Part shown: positions 37,326-49,600 of the stretch, piece by piece
Numbering within the stretch: position 1 is the stretch's first letter
How the letters are laid out: the number at the start of each line of letters is the position of its first letter
Source of the DNA: Tolypeutes matacus
Lineage: Eukaryota; Chordata; Mammalia; Cingulata; Chlamyphoridae
Direction: 5' to 3'
Assembly (NCBI GenBank): GCA_026826555.1
Contig: JAKSZT010033425.1
Location: 63,279-127,278 of the forward strand
DNA length: 64,000 nucleotides
The notes under the pieces: generated by a model
The model's input: the letters and a program-made list of their open reading frames with translations, nothing else
Databases searched by the model: none
Told to the model about the DNA's origin: nothing
Program-made: the position numbers and the translations under genes

Positions 37326-38045
37326 GCATGAGAGTCAATATGGAGACACATATAGATAATTAAAAAATAAATTTCTCCTCATATAGGGTTGTATTTGAAT
37401 ATTTGATGATGCCAGCATGAAAAGTAAAACTATACATAATGGATCAATTCACACTCCTAATTATAGCAATCCATAAAGTTCACAGAAATTATAATCATAT
37501 GTTAGCCATGCAGTGTTTCCCAGACACCTGGTACAGTTCCACAAGATTTGCATTAATCAAAATTTTCTTCCCCAAAGTCTATAATATTCATTCTCTTATT
37601 ATTCCCATATTGTAGATGAGGAATCAGAGGAGAGAAAACTTAAGTACTGTATCTGAAGTCACCAGTAATATTGAACTGAGGAATATTTCCACTCACTTGT
37701 ATTCAAGGCTTCAAATGTTGAATTTTTCACTGGGATATCACCTCTACAATTTTCCATTTCTCAGGTGGAGTTAACTGGGGCTCCTAAATGAATTCTTAGA
37801 TGATGGATCAATATTTTTATTTGCTTGTTTCCAAGAGAACAGAATTGCTTAATTTGCCCATTTGAATGGCAAGGGAATAGTTGTATGTGACTAACCTTAG
37901 AGAGCAGAGGAGCAAACAGACAATTTCTTTGAGGATAGTGCAGGTAAAATTGTAAATTGGCCCAAACTTCTGTTATGAGATCATCATGTTTTATTTAACC
38001 TCCTTAGTTAATTGGTGATATATGGCCTTGAGAACAAAAATGGAA

Positions 38046-38850
38046 GATGAACCTCTCTGGATATATTTCTGTGTAACACTTCCTTTTACATAAACAGATT
38101 TCTGGTGATATTTTTAGGGAAAATATAAAAGCTAAGTTAGCTTATATATAGTATTTCTGAATAGAAAATAAGATTTACTTTTAAGCCCAAGATTTCAATT
38201 GCATAATAGGCATGGTGATAATGTTATTCTTTGTGTGAGTAGTTAATTTGTTTGATATTATCAAACTTGCTTTTACAGCACTGCTATAAATAATGTTTCA
38301 TAATAATCAGTCCTAATCTCTCAGTCAGAATAAATATAAATTAAATTGAGCAGCTCTTACACACCAATAACTTTTTATTTATTACATGTACCTGATACTA
38401 TACATCTTTCAGAAATTCTTCAATAATAAGAGAAGAAACATTGTCTCAAACAATATTTGAATTACAAAGAAGATATTAATACATAGTTATTAAATTATTA
38501 AATACCCTTTAAAATGGACAATTGTAGAGATTTATTATTAATGCTTTAATATATTTGCCTTTATGGATTATAATTAGAAAATTTAAGCATTAAGTACAAA
38601 AAATGTTCTTTATTAAATTTAAAAATTGGATGAAATTTAATATATTCACATTGTAAAATCATATTATACAAAAATTGATCCTTCAACCATAGGAGTATTT
38701 AAACATAAGTGAATAGATATTATACACAATTATTACACATAAGACATAAAATTGTACAATTTAACCAGTTGATATGAAGATGGATAGACATTTGATCCCT
38801 TCCTTCATACTCTAATCTCCTCCTACTTACTTCCCCCACCTCCCCACCCC
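38046..38850 (+). repeat. Tandem repeat unit A1 inside segment A
   Basis: Starts at GATGAACCTCTCTGGATATATTTC and repeats from 38862 as GAATGTCTCTGGATACATTTC. The same blocks follow in order in A2: TTTACTTTTAAGCC, GCTTTTACAGCAC, CTCAAACAATATTTGA, AACCAGTT-GAT-AAGATGGAT. Segments B and C hold one copy each. Confidence 0.85.
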
Positions 38851-39044
38851 CCAAAAAGGAGAAGAATGTCTCTGGATACATTTCTGTGCAGCACTTCCTT
38901 TTGCATAAACATATTTATGGTGATAATTTGAGGAAAAGTACAAAACTTAAGTTAGTTTATATATAGAACTTCTGAAAAGAAAATAGGGTTTACTTTTAAG
39001 CCAAAAATGTTCAACTGCATAATAAGCATTATGATGTTATTCAT

Positions 39045-39665
39045 TTTTTAATTTTTTTCTTTGAATTTCATCATTCATACATGAACATACATAAACCATA
39101 AGTATATAATAAAAGTTGTGCATTTACAAAATAAACATGGTTATCATTATACAGGGTTCCCATATATTATCCCACCGCCAACCCCTTGCACTGTTGTGAA
39201 ACAATTGTTACAATCTATGAAAGAGCATTGTCAAAATATTTCCAATACTTATATATCTTACATTTGTTGTATTTTCCCCGAAACCTACTCAGCTATTAAC
39301 ACACTAATATGAATTAATATGATGAGTTACTCATGGAGGTAAACTCTGGAGTATAGATTACTAGGAAATAGAATGTGGGTTGAGAATGGGAGATGATGCT
39401 TAATGGATGTAGTATTTTTTTCAGAAGTAAGCCCCAGAAAAATATAGAATGATTCTTGAATTTTCATGTCATTCTTGCACAGGGGCCATGCTAATCTTCT
39501 CTGTATTGCTCCAATTTTAGTATATGTACTGCCGAAGTCAGCACAAATGTAGAATTTTTAATAAGGTTTATTGTAAATGTGTGGGAATGAATAGAGTTGA
39601 TGATATTACATTATATTGAGTATAACTAATATTGGTGATTTATAAAGATAATTGTGGATATTTTT
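39045..39665. repeat. L1 3' UTR-like insertion in A2
   Basis: Contains the same ordered blocks as 22760-23600, including CATGAACATACATAAACC, CCTTGCACTGTTGTGAAAC and CTATGAAAGAGCATTGTC, and GATTTATAAAGATAATTGTGG at its right end. A1, B and C lack it. A U6 copy is nested in its right half. Confidence 0.65.
39438..39544 (-). pseudogene. RNU6-like: U6 snRNA retropseudogene
   Basis: U6 is the spliceosomal small RNA that pairs with the 5' splice site. Read on the minus strand from 39544, the sequence keeps full U6 length (107 bases) and the most conserved parts: CTTCGGCAGTACATATACTA near the 5' end, AAAATTGGA, ACAGAGAAGATTAGCATGGC (the ACAGAGA box and AGC) and CCCCTGTGCAAGAATGACA. About ten substitutions separate it from the U6 I know. 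No TATA box or proximal element is visible upstream (39545-39620), so it is a retrocopy and not an active gene. After the U6 3' end come 16 unrelated bases and a run of A. Confidence 0.93.
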
Positions 39666-40795
39666 TTTCTTTAGTGAGTAGTTAATTCTTTTGACATTAT
39701 TGACCTTGCTTTTGCAGCACAGTCATAAGTAGCATTAAATAATAAATTCTAATCTCTGAGTAAGAATAGATATAAAGAAATTGAGCAAATTTAAATACCA
39801 GATTTTTTCGATTTACTACCTGTTTCTGCTGTCTGGTGCTATACATTTTCCAGAGATTATTCAATAACAAGAGAAAAGCATTATCTCAAACAATATTTGA
39901 TTTACAAATAATGTATTATTAATATATAGTCATTAAATACCTTTAAATGGGCAACTGTAGAAATTTATTGTAAATTCATTTATTTGTCTCTATAAATTCT
40001 AATTAGAATTATTTTTTAAGTTTAGTACAAGAATTTTGACTTTACTATATTAAAAATTGCATAAAAATTTGATGCATTCACATGGGAAAATCATATGCAA
40101 AAATAGATACTTCACCAAAGCTTAAGTGAATGAATATTTTACAGATTATTATACACAAGACTTAAAATTGCACAAGTTAACCAGTTTGGATAAAGATGGA
40201 TCGGAATTTGATCCATTCTTTCATATTCTAAGTCCATCATACTTTCTTCAAATGAATAAATTTACTCTGCAGATTAACACATACTTCGTATTTAAAAGTA
40301 TTCATTATTATTAATTATATATCAATATACACATGAGAACAATAACATTTTTACCAAATTATGGATCATTACATGCAATGTAATTTGTGAAAATCCCTTG
40401 AACATAGTAAGGAAACATTTTATCTTAATACTAAAATCACAGTGTGTCATTATGTCTCCTTAGTTACATATAAATTTTCAATTTGGCATGAATTGATAAG
40501 AATATGTTCATTTACTTAGAGCTTGCCTATAGGGAATCATAAATCCAGTAATTTGTTGGTAAAAAATGGAAGAATAGGAAATCAGAAGTAATCCAATCTC
40601 CAAAATTTTTATTTATCTAAAGTCTTTCAATGGTTCTCTAAAACCATTTTATATGAGGTAAAACATCAAACTAAGACACAGCTAAAGATATGGCAAAAGA
40701 GCCTAATAATTATTTTATTTCCTTTTATCTTATGTAGTTTACATGTGCATTTTTCTAGTTGACATATATGCCACTGATTTAGAATGACCAAGTCC

Positions 40796-40846
40796 ATTCT
40801 CTCTCTCTCTCTAAATACACACACACACACACACACAGCACACACA
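40796..40846. repeat. (CT)n and (AC)n microsatellites
   Basis: A CT run (about 40796-40812), a short TAAAT spacer, then an AC run to about 40846. Confidence 0.9.
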
Positions 40847-41373
40847 TATATAATCAGTAAAACAATAATATTTAGTGACAAAAATTAATTTACTCTCAAA
40901 GAATCCAATTTCTTTTATGTGTCAGTTGTTCTGATTTCCTTATTGAAATATTTTTAATCTTTCCATCATTTACTTTGAGACCAAGGTCATATAATTTCTC
41001 AAACACTTGTAGTTAAGACAAAGTATAAGGACAAATTCCCAAAGAATCCCGAGTCAAGGATTTTTTTTCTTTAATTGACTTCACTTGTTTGAAGGAAATG
41101 CTTCAATAGATTAAATGCATAAACAATTTCAAACACACTACTGAAAATAAAACTCTGAAACAAACATCAAGGAGTACTTTTAAAAGTACTACATATTTTA
41201 TATTACATTGTGTTTATTTTACAGTCCTTTTATATTAATTGATAAAACCCATATTTTGAAGTAAAAATTGCATTACTGAAATACAATTCAGAACACATAT
41301 AATTTTTTTACAATGAATAGCTGAGTAGTTACTTTGTATTTCACTAGCATTATTGTTCAAGATCTAGTGTCTG

Positions 41374-41553
41374 GGGAAGCGGCTGTGGCTCAATCAGTAG
41401 GGCTCCCATTTACCATATGGGAGGCCCCAGGCCCGGTTCCCGGGGCCTCCTGGTGGAGGCAGGCCCGCCTGCACTGCGTGGTTAGCTGACCCAGCGAGCA
41501 CAAGCAGCAAGGGGGGGATAAATGAATAAATAAATAAAATCTTTAAAAAAAAA
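41374..41553 (+). mobile_element. Young tRNA-derived SINE with perfect target repeats
   Basis: Same family as the SINE at 17648: GGGAAGCGGCTGTGGCTCAA head, GCCCGGTTCCCGGGGCCTCC near the B box, GCAGGCCCGCCTGCA body, and ATAAATAAATAAAATCTTTAAAA tail. It is flanked by the perfect 15-base repeat AAGATCTAGTGTCTG at 41359-41373 and 41554-41568. The matching place in segment C (63940-63990) holds no SINE. This points to a recent insertion in A. Confidence 0.95.
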
Positions 41554-41624
41554 AAGATCTAGTGTCTGATATTTATGCTCACCCCCCTTGAAACAAACAT
41601 AATTAATGTAATGAATTATTATTT

Positions 41625-42150
41625 TTTCCACTTTCTTTTCTTTATTAGAGAAGTTGTGGGTTTACAGAACAATCATGTACAAAATGGAGTATTATCATAC
41701 ACCAACCAAACAACAACTTGCATTGTTGTGAAACATTTGTTACAATTAATGATAGCACAACTTTCAATTGTACTATTAATGAGATTCCATCATTTAACTC
41801 AGAGTTCACTGCTTTGTAGTGTAGTGCCATGGATTAACAAAAAAATTCTGTTGCCATATATACAATCTAACATTTCCCCTTTTAATCATATGTAGATATA
41901 TATTTCAGTGCTTTTAATTACATTCACAAAATTTTGCTGCCATCATCACCATTCATTACCAACCATTGCAAATAGGTAGCCTATATATTTCAAGCCCTAA
42001 TATTCCATTGCCTTCCCACCCTGTACTGTGGTAAATCATATTCTACATTCTTACTGTATGAGTTTGTTTATTATAATTGTTTCCAATCAATGAGGTCATA
42101 CAATTATTATTCCTTTTATATTTGGCTTTTTGGTATGATATTTATTTATT
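41625..42150 (-). mobile_element. L1 3' UTR fragment
   Basis: Reverse-orientation L1 3' UTR: AGAAGTTGTGGGTTTACAG, AACAATCATGTACAAAATGG, CTTGCATTGTTGTGAAACATT, ACATTTCCCCTTTTAATCA, TTCAGTGCTTTTAATTAC and CAATCAATGAGGTCATACAA in order. It occupies the place where segment B carries the receptor remnant at 56700-57147. Confidence 0.75.
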
Positions 42151-42728
42151 TTACAATAAGGTAACATTTAATTCCTTAAGGTAACATTTAATTCTGCATA
42201 TATTATTCTCATGTAATTAACATACATTATTTTTCTTCTGTTCTTACCACTTGACTTTGTTGAAATTATACTTTTTAACTGTTTATATTATGCTTATTCT
42301 CAAACTATTTAATAATGTTTATTTAATCAATTTCAGCAATTTACCTATAAACATAATAATCCAATTAAATATTATCTCATTCATTTTTCAGGTCCTTTAC
42401 TATACACACATACATATTTAGATGTATTCAGACATACATGTATATGTGTATATATGCACACAGCTATATACATATACATGTATATCTGAATAGCACTCCA
42501 ACTTTCTATGGAAGTTTTTTCTGATAAATATTCAAAAGTGAAAAAAATGGGTCCAAGGATATCATTTCTTTTTATTGATACATATTTGCCTCTCAAATTT
42601 TATGTCAAGTACATTCATTACTTAAAATAGATGTGAATAAATACATAAATTTGTATAAAACTATGTGCTTGAAAACATATTTCACAACAAAATTTAAAGT
42701 ATGCAGTTTTATATTATAGATTTCTTAT

Positions 42729-42758
42729 CAATTCTAGCAATTGCAATTGCTAGAATTG
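42729..42758. repeat. Perfect 30-bp palindrome
   Basis: The half CAATTCTAGCAATTG is followed directly by its reverse complement, giving a 30-base palindrome with no spacer. The paralogous place in segment B (58160-58195) is not palindromic. Confidence 0.95.
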
Positions 42759-44449
42759 TAATAAATAATCACTTAATTAATAATGTACTTTTGAAATTGT
42801 AGTTATTCCTTATGTGTGTGTGCCCTATAATGTTGTTCTTTGGAACTTGTTTCATAATAACTTTTATCCCTGTGTTAGTATTGGATATCATATTTTCATA
42901 TACATTTGACTGATTTATTTTCATTTATTATTGATAAAATAAAAAATCCTTAATCTATATTATAAATTATAGTTATCTATTATATATCTGAATGTATGCA
43001 ACTTTCATTTTTCAATTATTCTTGTAAGCATGTCTCATCACTCCACATTATTTATTTTATAAATCTATTTTTTTCTTTGTAAGGTTTGACCTTTTCCTGT
43101 TAAGTTTAACTTATAATTCTACCTTCAACTTGTTTTAAAGTCTGCAATTCTATGTCTAATAACCATCTACCTTGTTTTGCAGCATGGATTTAATAGCCAA
43201 TATATTGTAATTTGTAAAAGATTAATTAGCTGGATAGAAGTGGCTTACATAATCAATAAAAACAATTTTAGAATTGCAGATCAGTAATTCCAACCATTTC
43301 TAAGTTTTAAGTTTGATAATATATATCTAATATTTAGTATTGCTTATCTCTGCTTCTGTGATTTGTTAATTACATGATAATTGGCCTTATGGGAATTTTC
43401 TAGAGCAATGATCCTTCAATGCATAACTCCAGTAGGAAAAGGATTTTAATAAATATAAGCTAAAATAAATTGAAATATGCATAATAGAGTATGCCTGCAA
43501 GAAAAAGAAAATATTTCATTCCATCACAGCACCACTCCTTAAATTTATTTCATTATTTCACTAACCTCACATTCACCAGATAGCCAATATTATAAACTAT
43601 AATATAATTGAAGTAGCAATAGCACAGAATTACATATCTGGATGTGGATTAAATAGCCAAAATTCTTCTTTCTGTCACTCCATAGACAAATGTTTAAAGT
43701 ACCCTACAGGTTATCAAGGCCCTCTACTTATGTGCAATGAAAGGCACTTTTGGATACATTTGAACACATGACACCTTATTTTGTATCTCTGCTAAATTCT
43801 CAGTTTATTCAGAAACTAATCCACCTCCTTTTCCATCATGTCAATTTTGGCAAGCCCATCAGTAACAGGATACTAACCTATAATGAAATGCATAAACATG
43901 TTATCTGGTACCAGTTAACCATTTACTACCTTTCCATAGCCACAATTACCGATTTAGGAGTGGACATTTATATAGGTCAGGATGACCTATTCCTTTCCCT
44001 GAGATTTTTATTTTAAAATATTTGGAAAATCAGGGGGTACCAAATTTCTCTTCCAAGGGAAGTATTCAACTTGTCAAAGGTTTTGTTAGCCATTCAAATT
44101 ATCTGAAACCCCAGTGAACCAATATTTAAAATTCGCAGTGGTCACATACACATATAAGTTTCTAATAGGAAATTTCCTAGATCTTGCAAAAGGAGCCTAC
44201 ATCTACCCATGAAGCATCAGATGGGAGATGAAAAGGGCCTGTTGGTCACCCAGAATATACTTCCATACTTTTACCACTCTCATCAACTGCTCCTTTTTGG
44301 CCATGTCTTTTATTAGCCAGTACTCTGTGGATACTCAGTTTATTTAGGCTTTTATAATTATATCTTCACTATTTTTGAGAAATAATTCAAGAAATTTTAC
44401 TGTGGAACACTAACATGCCTATAATCCTAGGTTTGATACCTGTTATGGG

Positions 44450-45010
44450 TTGATTTTGTCCCTTAATAAGTTATCTTCAAGTTCTAACTCTAAAGTCTCT
44501 TGAATGTGATCTTATTTAGAACTAGGAATTGATGATACCATCAGTAATGATGAGGCTTAAGTGTAAAGGGTGAGAAATATAATTGTCATCCTTAAAAGGA
44601 GAGTAAAATTGGACACAGACAATTAGAGAGAGAAAGGCATTTATCAGAAACAGGGATTGAGTTGTGTCAAGAATTCACACTGTAATTACATAATGTGATC
44701 TATGGATGATAGTTAATAGTACAATTGTAAGAATCTGTCTTCAAGTGTAACAAAGTTAAGTACTGTTAAAAAATAATACAATTATTTTTTAAAAGTGCTA
44801 TCATCTATTGTAACAAAGGTTCCACATCAATGCAAGGTGTAAGTGGTGGGGTGGCATATGGGAAACCTGTTTTTTTTATACAACTCTTCTGCAAACTCAC
44901 AACTTCTCTAATTAAAAAAAAAATGAATTGCCTCTGCTGGAACCCTTTAGATTTCAGCAAATGCATGACTCTGCCAACACCTTCATATTGGGTTCAAATA
45001 TACAGAACAA
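44450..45010 (+). mobile_element. MaLR-type LTR, interrupted by an L1 3' end
   Basis: GTTATGGGTTGATTTTGTCCC, then AATGTGATCTTATTTAGA and CCTTAAAAGGAGAG, the order of MST/MLT1-type LTRs of the ERVL-MaLR group. It matches 59868-60205 in segment B, so it was present before the duplication. In A, an L1 3' end (44660-44930, same family as 14700-14930, with A tract at 44912-44922) splits it; B lacks that piece. Confidence 0.75.
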
Positions 45011-45419
45011 TGAAGTAAGCCACACAAAAAATTTCCCCTCAAGGAAATGGAATTATGAAACTGAGAAACACCTGTGAAGTCACAGCCCAGGGTTACAGGT
45101 TAACTAAAAGATAGAGACCAAAATCAAACTATAAAATGTTTACCTTCTCCCAACACCTCACAAGGACATCAATAAAACAATCATAAAATAAGAATTAATT
45201 ACAATAGAAAAAATTATGGTGCTGTGACCATATTTAACAAATATCTAGTTAAATGCAAAGAATTAGGGGAGTGAAACCAAAGGACAGAGAAAATGTTAGC
45301 CTGTAGTGACTTACAGCTATGGCAAACAGTAAACTCATCCTAACTCCTAGCTAGACAAACATGAAATTTCACACTTGTGATATGATAAACTTTCTACCTG
45401 GAGGGGAGGTATGTGTTTT

Positions 45420-46077
45420 CTTAATTTTAATCCATTCCTGATGTATGAACTCATTGTAAAAAGGATCTTTGGAAGGTCTTATTTTTAATTAAGGCATAAT
45501 ACTACTGAATGAGTTTGAGACTTAATTCACATAATGGAAGCTTTATGAAGAGAAAAACGTGGTGGAGACAGAAGCTGGAAATCAATGCAACTTGGAAGAG
45601 AAAAGAAAGCCAATGAACCTGAGGATTGCCAGCCAGCTAGAATGCTAGTGATCCTGGAAGGTAGCAAGCCTTCTAGCCTGTGAATTCATGAGTCAATAAT
45701 TTCCTGTTTTTAATCAAACCCATTATGAGATATTTGTCATGCCATATAGGAATCTAAGATATTTTCTGGTATTAGAAAGTAGGGTGCTGCTATTACAAAC
45801 ACCTACTAATATACAAATGGCTTTGGAATTAGAGAATGGGTAATGAGTGTAAGACTGGAAATATTATAAGGCACTTGGTAACTGGTCAGAATATAATCCT
45901 TGTTAAAAAGTAGCTGACAACTTTTTGAAATTGTGCCCCACTGTAGGATTGAAAGTGGAACTTGTAAACAATGAATTTGAATATTTAGCTGAAGAGATTT
46001 CCAAGGTAATGGTGGGAGTAGAAGCCTGGTTTCTCCTTGCAACTAATACAAAATGTTAGAGAAAAGGATAAACTGAC
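45420..46077 (+). mobile_element. MaLR LTR and start of its internal region
   Basis: 45420-45775 resembles the 3' two-thirds of an MLT1-type LTR (TCCATTCCTGATGTATGAAC, GTGGTGGAGACAGAAGC, CAGCCAGCTAGAATGC). The part from 45776 on (AGGGTGCTGCTATTACAAAC, AATGGCTTTGGAATTAGAGAATGGG) resembles the non-coding and gag-like start of MaLR internal sequence. No coding frame of note. The 46020 end is cut by another LTR. Confidence 0.6.
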
Positions 46078-46617
46078 TGTTTTAGTTTGCCAAAGGCTGC
46101 TGATGCAAAGTATCAGAAATGGGTTGGCTTTTATAAAGGAGATATTTTTGGGGTAAAAGCTTACAGTTCCAAGGCCATGAAAAGTCCAGCCTGTGGTATC
46201 ATCAGAGATGTTTTCTCACCAAAGTCAGCTGCCACATGTTGAAGCAAGAAGGTAGGCATCTCTAACGTGGTTTGAACTCACCTGAGGACAACCAGGTATA
46301 AGACTTATCTATTTCGGGGCCTCCTATATCAGTCTCAGCAGTTTTGCTTTCTTCCTGAGTTCAGCTGTAAGCTATCAGTCATATAGCAGGGCTCATTTCC
46401 TCTTGAGCTGCTCCATGGGCCCAGAATCTTGGGGCTTCATGCTTAAGCAGTCATCTACTCCTCTCTTACATGGCAGGAGAAAACATGGTGGCTTCCTTTT
46501 CCTGTGTCTGTCTGTGTTTCCTCTTATATGAGACCCAACAAGGGAGCAGAAACTCAACCCAATTCACAACTCACAGATGTAGTCCAATCAAAAGCCTAGA
46601 GAACCCTGACTAATACA
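46078..46617 (-). mobile_element. Solo LTR, reverse orientation
   Basis: On the minus strand it opens TGTATTAGTCAGGGTTCTC and ends CAGCAGCCTTTGGCAAAC then TAAAACA. Its 3' end (CCTTTATAAAAGCCAACCC followed by TTTCTGATACTTTGCA) closely matches the 3' end of the LTR at 54213-54739, while the 5' halves differ. Likely related LTR subfamilies. No 5-base target repeat is evident. Confidence 0.55.
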
Positions 46618-46619
46618 TC

Positions 46620-49600
46620 CATAAAAATATATTCTATACTTAGGAAATATCAGAAATGAGACAGTCCAAAACAGAAATATAGGGGTGCTTGAAAATTGCA
46701 TGGTTCATATTTTACTTGGTTTCCATACGTAATGAGGTTCACACTATTATCATTTCAAATATTACTTTCCTCCATACCACTTCCCTTAGTCAAGTTAAAT
46801 ATACAAACTGTACAATACTCTGATTCTCTTCATAAATTGAATCATAATCAAAATTTGTTTGTTATAGTTACTTTCAGAGAATAGGCCTTGGATGTGTTAG
46901 GCCTAATCTGGATCTACACAAATTGACTTGCAAAAAGCATATGGTTACTCATTTTATTTCCCTAAGCTGTGCCTGGTTTTGATCATTGTATCTATTAATT
47001 ATGCTCAATTCCCACAAATTCTCGCAGCATGAAATATTCTTATATTTCTCTAAGGTTTAAAAAGCTATACTTTCAATCTCTTCATTTCTTTTTAAAAAGG
47101 ACTCAATTTTAGGCTCTTCTTAAGCATATGGGAAGTTATATAATCTGGTTTTCTACCACCATTATTTCCAAAAGATAATCCTTCTGGTAATCATTATCAT
47201 CCATGACTTATGTAAAAATTTCTCCATCAGGTGAAGCAATCAATGTTAGACCACTGTTAATAATATATTAAAATATAAAATATTTCACCATACAGATGAG
47301 CGAAAAGTGCTAAAATTATTGTCAGTTCAGAACCACCTAAAAGGTACCACAAATTTCCTTCCCTTAAATGGAAGAAATTATTTTCCTCCTTTTCACCTCT
47401 ACCAACATCCAAAGTCAATTCTGTCATTTAGGTAAAATTCCAAATTAGAGCTCCAGTTGAAATTAATTTACAATAAATTAATTGAAGAATGACTTTAGTC
47501 ACTAGTAGATTTGAACAACTTACAAATTCCACTCCCAAAGTATAAATATAAAGTAACTCCAATGCATTAGGTAAAGTCCATAAATATGAGGGAAGCAATT
47601 TGATATAACATCCACTCAAAATGTGTTAGGAAACAATTCAGGAATCTTTGATAGATTTGAGAACTAGTTTAGAATTAATGATACTTAAACTGAAAGTCAC
47701 ATATTTCTTACTAAACAACTTTACCAAATAATTAACATTCAATTCCTAATTATTGCCTTCCTATTTGAGGCTCTTCTGAACTGTGCCAGTATGACCACCC
47801 ATTTTTGGCCCTACACCTTTCCCTTTAATTAAAGTTGTTTGACAAAAATTTGATTTAATATGTTACATATGTATTAAAAATTTCATGTGTAACCCATTTA
47901 TCAGAGTGGATTTAAATATGTTAAATATGTACAATTAAAATATTTTAAAATATTAGCATGAAATTCTCATATTGTATATATATTGAGATATTTTACAACC
48001 TTGCACCATTCCAAAAATAATGTTGAATATTAATATATGCCAAGCATAATGTAAAATGTTAAGGTTAAAGTAAGGAAGAAACACATGTATTTCACAACCC
48101 CATCAATAATACAAGTGGTTCCTCCAGGATCATGTTCCTTCAGGAAGCTGAAGCACTAAACTGTCAAACCATGAAACTCTTTCATTGTAGCACGGTTCCC
48201 CCGTGTCCCTTTGTCCTGATAATATCCAGAGTCAATATAAGACCAAATAAAATTCAAATACATATCTTCATATTCTTTTTTGTAGAAAAGATTGAAATAA
48301 AGTCTGTGTAATGTAGTCTGCCCACAATTATCCTAAATCAAGAATATAAGCATGCAGGAAAATAGTACAATTGACTGAACATTATTTGTCAACTAAACAC
48401 AATTATATAAATAGTATATCTGAGACTATTTGCATGTTTATATTTTTACATGCATTGTGGAAAACTCTTTAAGGGACTACAATTTCCTCTGATTAATAGG
48501 TAGGCTAACAAACTATGTAGTACCTGAATGATTTTTATTATGAACAAGACTTATTTTCATCCAGAAGGAAATATATCTGAAACTGAGAAACTACTGACTT
48601 AAAAAGCATATTTTTTTCATATCAGATATGCAGGTATGTCTTTGATTTCATAAACTAATTCATGTAAACATTCATTTCAACTGAGGAATACCAGCCTATA
48701 TATAAATATTTTATTAGCCAAAAGATTTTCCTTGAATTTTTTTCTTAAAGAATTTCCCTTGAAATGAAATCTTAAATAAAAAGTAGGGCTGGATCTCCAA
48801 AATTAGAATCAAGAAGGATCCCTTGCCACTGCACTTGTAGGTTATAATAAGAGATTCACATTAATGTCATCAATGATAATCTATAAAATTATATCCATGC
48901 TTATCTTATATATCAAGGAACTATAGGGCAGAGCCATATATTTTCTGGATTATCAAGTTATTTCATTGGCACTTTTGAAGGAAGTGAAAAATCCAGTAGA
49001 AAAGAAAGCCAAAGCATTTGAAATGAATTTATGAAATATTACAACATTGAGTTCCTTAGATTGTTTTTTGTCTCAAATAATAAGCTTCCAATCATTTAGC
49101 ATGAAACATTTCAGCAGAAAATACAAGTTTTAAAAGATACAAAGTTATTGTTTGTCTTTATGAAAGATTTTCATCCTCCCAAAGCAAATTTACTGATTGC
49201 CTAAACATGGTGGAAGCTCATATTTTATTTTCTAGAGATCTTTTGGGAAAATTTGGTCTCCAGTCCATAATTAAGCACAGTGTCATTGTCGGTAGTGCTT
49301 TGTTAGGCCTACTTCTGGCACTCCAAATAAATAAAGTTCAGAATCTAGGTTCAGAATGTATTTGTTTTAATGAAAATTGAATCAAATAACTGCTTTTAAC
49401 TTACTGGTTTTTGAAAGTATATTTAACTACATTTTACCTCTCAAACACACCTACCACTTTAGATTCCACATGTATAATGATTGGATAATACATAGCTTAA
49501 TTTTTTTGTTGTTGGAAAATGCTTTCTTTTTTATTACCTACTTTATATCTACTTCACAAAAAGAAAAGAAAAGAAAAAAGCATCTCAATAAGTCATGCAA

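Larger units (their letters stand above)
38855..40300 (+). repeat. Tandem repeat unit A2 inside segment A
   Basis: Second copy of the 38046-38850 unit. It is longer than A1 because an L1-like repeat and a U6 copy are inserted at about 39045-39665, exactly where A1 has no break. Junction A1/A2 lies in the C- and A-rich run at 38820-38860. Confidence 0.85.
21515..45020 (+). repeat. Segment A of an old tandem duplication
   Basis: The non-repeat parts of A align in order and orientation with segment B. Pairs are 21515-22755 with 50445-51925; 23605-23985 with 51925-52275; 25125-25260 with 52285-52420; 28890-29070 with 52440-52565; 36230-36760 with 52570-52910; 37325-38530 with 52920-54115; 40870-41345 with 54740-55050 plus 56480-56640; 42160-44640 with 57600-60060. 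Part of it (about 37620-41345) also aligns with segment C. The copies have many substitutions and small indels, so the duplication is old. A is longer than B mostly through later insertions, listed separately. Within A and B, 23680-23880 and 51990-52190 also look like a shared L2-type relic, with less certainty. Confidence 0.85.

Noticed and set aside
39438..39544. An active U6 gene
   Set aside because: No TATA box or proximal element lies upstream and conserved positions are changed. It is a retrocopy.
43750..44016. Open frame of 88 residues in A, with a matching frame of 81 residues in B at 59215-59460
   Set aside because: The two DNA stretches are paralogous, but the peptides differ after the first few residues because of small indels, and no motif is visible. 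No sign of a kept frame.
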